From: Capnocytophaga haemolytica | Lineage (GTDB): Bacteria > Bacteroidota > Bacteroidia > Flavobacteriales > Flavobacteriaceae | DNA: 64,000 nucleotides | Assembly: GCF_001553545.1 (NCBI RefSeq) | Contig: NZ_CP014227.1 | Span: forward strand, 372,001-436,000 | Direction: 5' to 3' | Shown here: positions 60,047 to 64,000 of the stretch, one piece after another | Layout: each line of letters starts with the position of its first letter | Numbering within the stretch: the first letter of the stretch is position 1 | Translations under genes and position numbers: made by a program | Notes under the pieces: model-generated | The model's input: the letters and a program-made list of their open reading frames with translations, nothing else | Database searches by the model: none | What the model was told of the DNA's origin: nothing

Positions 60047-60066
60047 TTAATTAAAATTTAAATAAG

Positions 60067-60097
60067 AAAGGATGCTCGGAAGGGCATCCTTTTTTAT
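60067..60097 (+). terminator. Terminator of ompA-like gene
   Basis: Stem aaaggatgc / gcatccttt, loop of 8, followed by tttta. Confidence 0.85.
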
Positions 60098-60180
60098 TTA
60101 TACACCTTATTATATAATGGCAAATATAGATTTTTAATATATTTACAAGTCCCACCTTTTCTGTATTGCGATATTTATTG

Positions 60181-60188
60181 TATCTTTG
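60181..60188 (+). promoter_or_regulatory. -7 element TATCTTTG for queD
   Basis: 22 bases before the ATG at 60210. Confidence 0.72.
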
Positions 60189-60209
60189 CAACCTAAAACA
60201 AGTTGAAGA

Positions 60210-60662
60210 ATGGCAAAAATACGCATCACTAAGAAATTTGACTTTGAGGCAGGGCACGCATTATACGGCTATGATGGTAAGTGTAAGAACCTTCACGGAC
60301 ACAGTTATAAACTGTGGGTAACGGTGATAGGAGAGCCTATTGCTGATGCTGAAAATATAAAGTGTGGTATGGTAATTGATTTTGGCGATCTCAAACGTAT
60401 TGTCAATGATAAGATTATTGAGCAATTTGACCACGCTATGGTATTTAACGCTCAGTCGCCACACAGGGTGCTCGCTGATGAGCTACAAGCCAAAGGGCAT
60501 CGTATTATAAAGGTAGACTACCAGCCAACGAGTGAGAACTTAGTAGTTGACTTTGCTCAGCGCATTGCTGAAGAACTACCATCACATATTACGCTCTTTT
60601 CAGTGAGACTACAAGAGACGGATAGTTCGTATGCAGAGTGGTATGCAAGGGATAATGAGTAA
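60210..60662 (+). CDS. queD: 6-carboxy-5,6,7,8-tetrahydropterin synthase (QueD)
   Basis: A 150-aa PTPS-family enzyme in queuosine synthesis. Zinc histidines are in FEAGHALYGYDGKCKNLHGH (His 17 and the HGH pair), with the catalytic Cys between. The C-terminal Glu is in VRLQETDSSYAEWYARD. It is first in a tight run with a hypothetical gene and lpxH. Its stop lies inside a short heptad tract. QueD identity over a pterin-only PTPS is inferred from size and motif. Confidence 0.9.
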   Translation: MAKIRITKKFDFEAGHALYGYDGKCKNLHGHSYKLWVTVIGEPIADAENIKCGMVIDFGDLKRIVNDKIIEQFDHAMVFNAQSPHRVLADELQAKGHRIIKVDYQPTSENLVVDFAQRIAEELPSHITLFSVRLQETDSSYAEWYARDNE

Positions 60663-60695
60663 GGAAAGTAGAAATTAGGAGTTAGGAAGATGATT
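60654..60695. repeat. 7-bp-phased tract at queD 3' end
   Basis: aatgagt, aaggaaa, gtagaaa, ttaggag, ttaggaa, gatgatt. It starts inside the last queD codons and ends in the start of the next gene. Confidence 0.5.
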
Positions 60696-61151
60696 TACAT
60701 CATTTATTTCGCAATACTCTTTCTTCTGATTTGTTGGGTCATTTATCAAAAAGGGAATGAGGAGATTAGTATGGAGGAAATACGTAAGAACTGGAAAGCG
60801 TTCAGCATTGAAGCAGAGAAATGGAAGGTGATCAATAAATATGATTTATATAAATTAGAAAATAGAGGTAAATATGGTGTGCTTGTTTTTGATAAGGAAG
60901 TAACGGCGTCACCATATCCATATAGTTTGCCACCAACATCGGAAGCTACTAAGCAGCACGCTTATCTCTGTTATTATGATAAAAAGAATAAACGTCTACC
61001 ACGTTACTGGGCTGATATTTATGGTATAGATGCTAATGTAATACAAGCTAAGATTAATGTACAAGGTTTTGTAATAGTATATACAAATGGAAAAGGTAGA
61101 TTCAGAATTGACCTTGACTTTCTAAATAAAGACATTCAAGAACTGCAATGA
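60690..61151 (+). CDS. Membrane-anchored hypothetical protein (153 aa)
   Basis: One N-terminal membrane helix (MIYIIYFAILFLLICWVIYQ), then a ~130-residue soluble domain (RKNWKAFSIEAEKWKVINKY, GVLVFDKEVTASPYPYSLPP). Not recognised. Its last 4 bases overlap the lpxH start (ATGA type), so it is cotranslated with lpxH. It is more AT-rich than lpxH. Confidence 0.72.
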   Translation: MIYIIYFAILFLLICWVIYQKGNEEISMEEIRKNWKAFSIEAEKWKVINKYDLYKLENRGKYGVLVFDKEVTASPYPYSLPPTSEATKQHAYLCYYDKKNKRLPRYWADIYGIDANVIQAKINVQGFVIVYTNGKGRFRIDLDFLNKDIQELQ

Positions 61152-61909
61152 AAATAGAACTTAAAAACGGCAAAAAACTCTACTTCGCTTCCGATAATCA
61201 CCTCGGCGCGCCCACAGCAGCCTTGAGCAGACCTCGTGAAGAGAAATTTGTGCGGTTTTTAGACGAAATAAAGCCCGATGCAGAGGCCATTTTCCTGCTG
61301 GGCGACCTTTTCGACTTCTGGTTTGAATATAAAACAGTGGTGCCGAAAGGTTTCGTTCGCACTTTGGGCAAACTCGCCGAAATACGCGACAGTGGCATTC
61401 CGATTTACTTCTTCGTAGGAAATCACGACCTGTGGATGGACGATTACTTCGAAAAAGAGCTGAACATCCCCGTGTTTCGCCGCCCGTTAGAGGTAGAATG
61501 CGCAGGGAAAACCTTCCTCATTGGCCACGGGGACGGTCTTGGTCCAGGAGATAAAGGTTACAAACGTATGAAGAAGATTTTTACCAATCCTTTCTGCCGT
61601 TGGCTTTTCCGTTGGCTTCATCCTGACGTAGGAGTGCGCCTCGCACAGTATCTTTCGGTAAAAAACAAGCTCATTTCAGGCAAAGAAGATGTAAAATACC
61701 TCGGTGACGACCAAGAATGGCTCGTGCAATACTGCAAAGAGAAATTAAAAACAAAACATTACGACTTTTTCCTCTTCGGACACCGACATTTGCCCTTAGA
61801 AATCACATTGGAACCCCATTCTACCTATATTAATACAGGCGATTGGATCAATTACTACACTTACGGGGAATTTAACGGCGATCAGCTGTCCCTTAAAACA
61901 TATAATTAA
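61148..61909 (+). CDS. lpxH: UDP-2,3-diacylglucosamine diphosphatase (LpxH-type)
   Basis: A 253-aa metallophosphoesterase of lipid A synthesis that hydrolyses UDP-diacylglucosamine to lipid X and UMP. Metal motifs in order: FASDNHLGAP, LLGDLFDFWFEY, FVGNHDLWM, IGHGDGLGPGDKGY and LFGHRHLPLE. Length matches the LpxH family of Bacteroidota. It overlaps the upstream hypothetical gene; a methyltransferase follows after 15 bases. Confidence 0.93.
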   Translation: MKIELKNGKKLYFASDNHLGAPTAALSRPREEKFVRFLDEIKPDAEAIFLLGDLFDFWFEYKTVVPKGFVRTLGKLAEIRDSGIPIYFFVGNHDLWMDDYFEKELNIPVFRRPLEVECAGKTFLIGHGDGLGPGDKGYKRMKKIFTNPFCRWLFRWLHPDVGVRLAQYLSVKNKLISGKEDVKYLGDDQEWLVQYCKEKLKTKHYDFFLFGHRHLPLEITLEPHSTYINTGDWINYYTYGEFNGDQLSLKTYN

Positions 61910-61924
61910 GAAAATAAACTAAAA

Positions 61925-62581
61925 ATGTTACGAAAATTACTCAGTTATCTATTTCCTATCAATATCGAGACAGTCGATTCGGCATTTAGTGGCAAAATTG
62001 AGCTAAATTTACACCGTGGGAAGTTGGTTTTGGACACCGCCCACACAAATTATTCCTACGGAAGTCTGCAACGGATTCTCCTCAGAGGATTACAGCAGAT
62101 CGGCACCGACAGAGTGCGAATGATGGACAATATTTTGGTGCTCGGGCTGGCGGGGGGCAGCGTTGTGCGAAGCCTTACTGAAGAGATCCGTTGTAGGGGG
62201 AAAATCACCGGTGTGGATATCGATCCGGAAATGATACTGCTCAGCAAGCGCGTATTTCACTTAGATGAAATCGAAAACTTGCAAATAATATGTGCCGATG
62301 CCTATCGCTTTGCCAAGGAAGACAAATCGCGCTACGAGCTCATCATCGTAGATGTTTTTCAGGACGATAAAATACCGCCGTTCGTCCTCCGCAGAAGTTT
62401 TTCAAACATTCTCCTGCAACGCCTTACCCGAAAGGGTTGCATACTCTTCAACACTATCTGTATTTCACAAGAGGACAGGCTGAGGAATGAAAAATTTATC
62501 GAACAAAGCCGCCTCTTGTGCCACGTAAAGACGATGGACGATGTCAATGGAACAAATCAGTTAATATTTTTATATAAATGA
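61925..62581 (+). CDS. Spermidine-synthase-like SAM methyltransferase (218 aa)
   Basis: Rossmann methyltransferase core: ILVLGLAGGSVVRSLTEEIR (motif I), ITGVDIDPEMILLSKRVFHL (acidic residue binding the ribose), IICADAYRFAKEDKSRYELI and IVDVFQDDKIPPFVL. This arrangement is close to spermidine synthase (SpeE), but the usual polyamine pocket residues are not obvious, so a role in polyamine synthesis is uncertain. Its stop overlaps the next start (ATGA). Confidence 0.8.
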   Translation: MLRKLLSYLFPINIETVDSAFSGKIELNLHRGKLVLDTAHTNYSYGSLQRILLRGLQQIGTDRVRMMDNILVLGLAGGSVVRSLTEEIRCRGKITGVDIDPEMILLSKRVFHLDEIENLQIICADAYRFAKEDKSRYELIIVDVFQDDKIPPFVLRRSFSNILLQRLTRKGCILFNTICISQEDRLRNEKFIEQSRLLCHVKTMDDVNGTNQLIFLYK

Positions 62582-63084
62582 AAAAATTTTTATTCATCAC
62601 AGTTATTTTGGTAAGTGCTTTGCAATGCAGCAAGGCGCAGGACAACAAGGAGGATAATCCTCAGCAAAAACAGCAAACAACTACCTTAAAGGGTAATGAT
62701 CTGTTATTAAAGTTAGTGAATGAGCAGCGCGCTAAGGGGTGTAATTGTGGGAGTACGAGATTCCGACCTGCTCCAGCGCTTGTATGGAGTAATCAATTAG
62801 AAAAGATAGCACAGAAGCACAGTGAATATATGTACGAGAAACAAGAGCTTACACACGGCGATGGAATGGATGCCCCAGGTAGAAGATTGAGAGAGGGAGG
62901 GTATAAGTATACTACTTGGGCAGAGAATGTAGCAGCAGGGCAAAAGAATGAGCGTGAGGTGATAAAGTCTTGGTTGAGCAGTCCTCCACATTGTGCGAAT
63001 ATTATGAACCCCAATCTTCAGGAGATGGGCATAGGGCGCAAAGGTAACTATTGGACGCAACTCTTTGCCACTCCTAAGCAATGA
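62578..63084 (+). CDS. CAP-domain (SCP/PR-1) secreted protein (168 aa)
   Basis: Signal MKKFLFITVILVSALQCSKAQ: the Cys at 17 lies before the expected cleavage, so lipidation is doubtful. The CAP domain covers residues ~42-165: LLLKLVNEQRAKGCNCG, LEKIAQKHSEYMYEKQELTH, YTTWAENVAAGQKNEREVIK, and SWLSSPPHCANIMNPNLQEM. CAP proteins are extracytoplasmic with varied roles. Short overlaps with both neighbours place it in one operon. Confidence 0.9.
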   Translation: MKKFLFITVILVSALQCSKAQDNKEDNPQQKQQTTTLKGNDLLLKLVNEQRAKGCNCGSTRFRPAPALVWSNQLEKIAQKHSEYMYEKQELTHGDGMDAPGRRLREGGYKYTTWAENVAAGQKNEREVIKSWLSSPPHCANIMNPNLQEMGIGRKGNYWTQLFATPKQ

Positions 63085-63659
63085 TGTATTTAGATGTTCA
63101 TTCGCATAGGCAGCATTCTGACGCTTGTACGTTGGTCATTCGTAATCAATACCCACTTTCTTGTGAGGTTGAAGAGCCTTTCTCGGTAGGGATACACCCT
63201 TGGTATTGTGAGGATTGGCAAGAGCAGTTGCGTGCATTGCACTTTGTAGCACGGCATCCCAATTGTTTTGCTATTGGAGAATGTGGTTTGGACAAGATGT
63301 GTGACACTGATTTTGCATTACAGATGCAGATTTTTAAGGAGCAAATTGCACTTTCCGAGTGCTTGGAGCTACCTTTGATTATCCATTGTGTGAGGGCTTA
63401 TAGTGAGATCGTGAGTGTGAAGAAACAAATACAACCTAAGCAGCTGTGGGTGCTACACGGCTTTCATAAGAATGAGGCAGTGGCAAGGTTATTGACCCAG
63501 AATGGCATAGTGCTTTCTTTTGGTAAGGCTTTACTTTGCAGTGAAAAAGTGCAGAAAGTATTTACTTCACTTGAGGAAGGTTCTTATTTCTTTGAGACTG
63601 ATGATGCGGCTTTCTCAGTAAAAGAAATCTATGCGAAAGCCAAGTCGTTGTTGACTTAA
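63081..63659 (+). CDS. TatD-family metal-dependent hydrolase (192 aa)
   Basis: Short TatD-type TIM-barrel hydrolase (DNase/RNase-like). Metal ligands: YLDVHSHRQH (HxH), FAIGECGLDKM (Glu), LPLIIHCVRAY (His), WVLHGFHKNE (His) and YFFETDDAAFS (Asp). The chain is about 60 residues shorter than classical TatD, as in a Bacteroidota subgroup. Its start overlaps the CAP gene stop. Confidence 0.9.
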   Translation: MMYLDVHSHRQHSDACTLVIRNQYPLSCEVEEPFSVGIHPWYCEDWQEQLRALHFVARHPNCFAIGECGLDKMCDTDFALQMQIFKEQIALSECLELPLIIHCVRAYSEIVSVKKQIQPKQLWVLHGFHKNEAVARLLTQNGIVLSFGKALLCSEKVQKVFTSLEEGSYFFETDDAAFSVKEIYAKAKSLLT

Positions 63660-63678
63660 AGGATAAGGGAACATATAC

Positions 63679-63722
63679 AAAAGAAGACCATCCAAAGATT
63701 AGTCTATGGGTAGTTTTCTTTT
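63679..63722. terminator. Hairpin after TatD gene
   Basis: Arms aaaagaagaccatcc / gggtagttttctttt pair with wobbles and one mismatch; T run on the + strand. It probably serves both converging genes. Confidence 0.6.
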
Positions 63723-63743
63723 TTAGTTTTTAGGGGTTGATCG

Positions 63744-64000
63744 CTACACTAATGCTGAAATGACAGTGGCAACCCCAAAGATAATCCCTGGCATATTAGC
63801 AAAAGCGATAGGCAGGTCGCGGGGTGTTTTAAAGAGCCCGTAGCAAGTCCAGACGGTGCAATTGACACTTGCGGCTAAGGGTTGTAGAAACCTATCGTGC
63901 TCAGGAGAGGCTAAATTACCTTGAATTGTGTCAATATAAAATACGTACATTGCCACTGATAAGGCGGTACCGATCCACCCTAAGATGGTGATAAACTTGT
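63744..64000 (-). CDS. SemiSWEET-family transporter, 5' truncated by window
   Basis: The frame is open to the window edge, so the N-terminus lies outside. Visible text: FITILGWIGTALSVAMYVFY, then SVNCTVWTCYGLFKTPRDLP (helix 2 with the conserved Asn-Trp region) and ANMPGIIFGVATVISALV. It is a three-helix SemiSWEET. It differs from the copy at 38.9 kb in lacking the same PQ text in the visible part, so the two probably carry different sugars. Confidence 0.82.
   Translation of the reverse strand, partial: KFITILGWIGTALSVAMYVFYIDTIQGNLASPEHDRFLQPLAASVNCTVWTCYGLFKTPRDLPIAFANMPGIIFGVATVISALV

Overview
The window looks like a chromosomal segment of a Bacteroidota bacterium of the class Flavobacteriia, most likely a Capnocytophaga-like organism. 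The genus is inferred from overall gene content; no marker in the window proves it. Support for the phylum comes from the promoter type (a TAnnTTTG -7 element, often with TTTG or TTG about 20 bases upstream), the lack of Shine-Dalgarno sites before most genes, SusC/SusD and TonB-receptor proteins, an IPExxxVDY-family gene next to pyk, a coaX-OMP-TPR-lptC operon, and a glycogen synthase/phosphorylase fusion.

Layout. 1-4.3 kb: two ABC-2 permeases (the first cut by the window edge), an ATP-grasp enzyme, a TetR regulator and a Rossmann-fold gene fragment. 4.3-6.8 kb: a hypothetical gene and mnmG. 6.8-10.5 kb: an AT-rich accessory island with three double-glycine-leader peptide genes, two copies of a repeated leader that carries an 18/20-codon micro-ORF, a membrane-protein gene broken by one nonsense codon, candidate immunity proteins and an IS5-type insertion sequence. 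10.6-15.3 kb: glnS, three tandem small secreted paralogues and a BspA-like lipoprotein. 15.4-18.5 kb: a CBS-domain protein and a TonB-dependent receptor. 18.5-22.8 kb: rpsU, recA, a YoeB-type toxin-antitoxin pair and an in-frame SusC/SusD deletion chimera. 23.1-30.1 kb: a frameshifted sigma-54 activator, a nucleotide-sugar dehydrogenase, pyk and the MaeB-type malic enzyme. 30.2-34.1 kb: a decayed lipoprotein gene, a secreted protein and two tandem BrnQ carriers. 34.1-38.5 kb: the coaX-OMP-TPR-lptC operon, ending in a 59-aa membrane protein and a YgjV-like protein. 38.8-48.6 kb: a SemiSWEET, a plug-less outer-membrane barrel, an EthD protein, a large TPR protein, tRNA-Met, galE and a thioredoxin-fold/TPR secreted protein. 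48.7-53.4 kb: an MscS channel, DUF2262 and DUF4837 proteins, purN, rnpA, an intact paralogue of the broken island gene, and two tRNA-Gln genes. 53.5-64 kb: a TlpA thioredoxin, the 1413-aa glucan synthase-phosphorylase, an OmpA/TSP3 protein, then a compact run queD, hypothetical, lpxH, methyltransferase, CAP protein and TatD, and a second SemiSWEET cut by the window end.

Two features stand out beyond ordinary genes. First, the GG-leader peptide island: it looks like an orphan bacteriocin-type system without its own exporter, with a repeated 5' leader that conserves a micro-ORF. Second, intergenic regions across the window carry degenerate phased repeats of two kinds: at least thirteen tracts with a 7-bp period, often arranged head-to-head as inverted arrays, and four tracts with an 11-bp period, one of about 17 consecutive units. 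I could not run database or period-statistics searches, so these repeat families rest on hand phasing.
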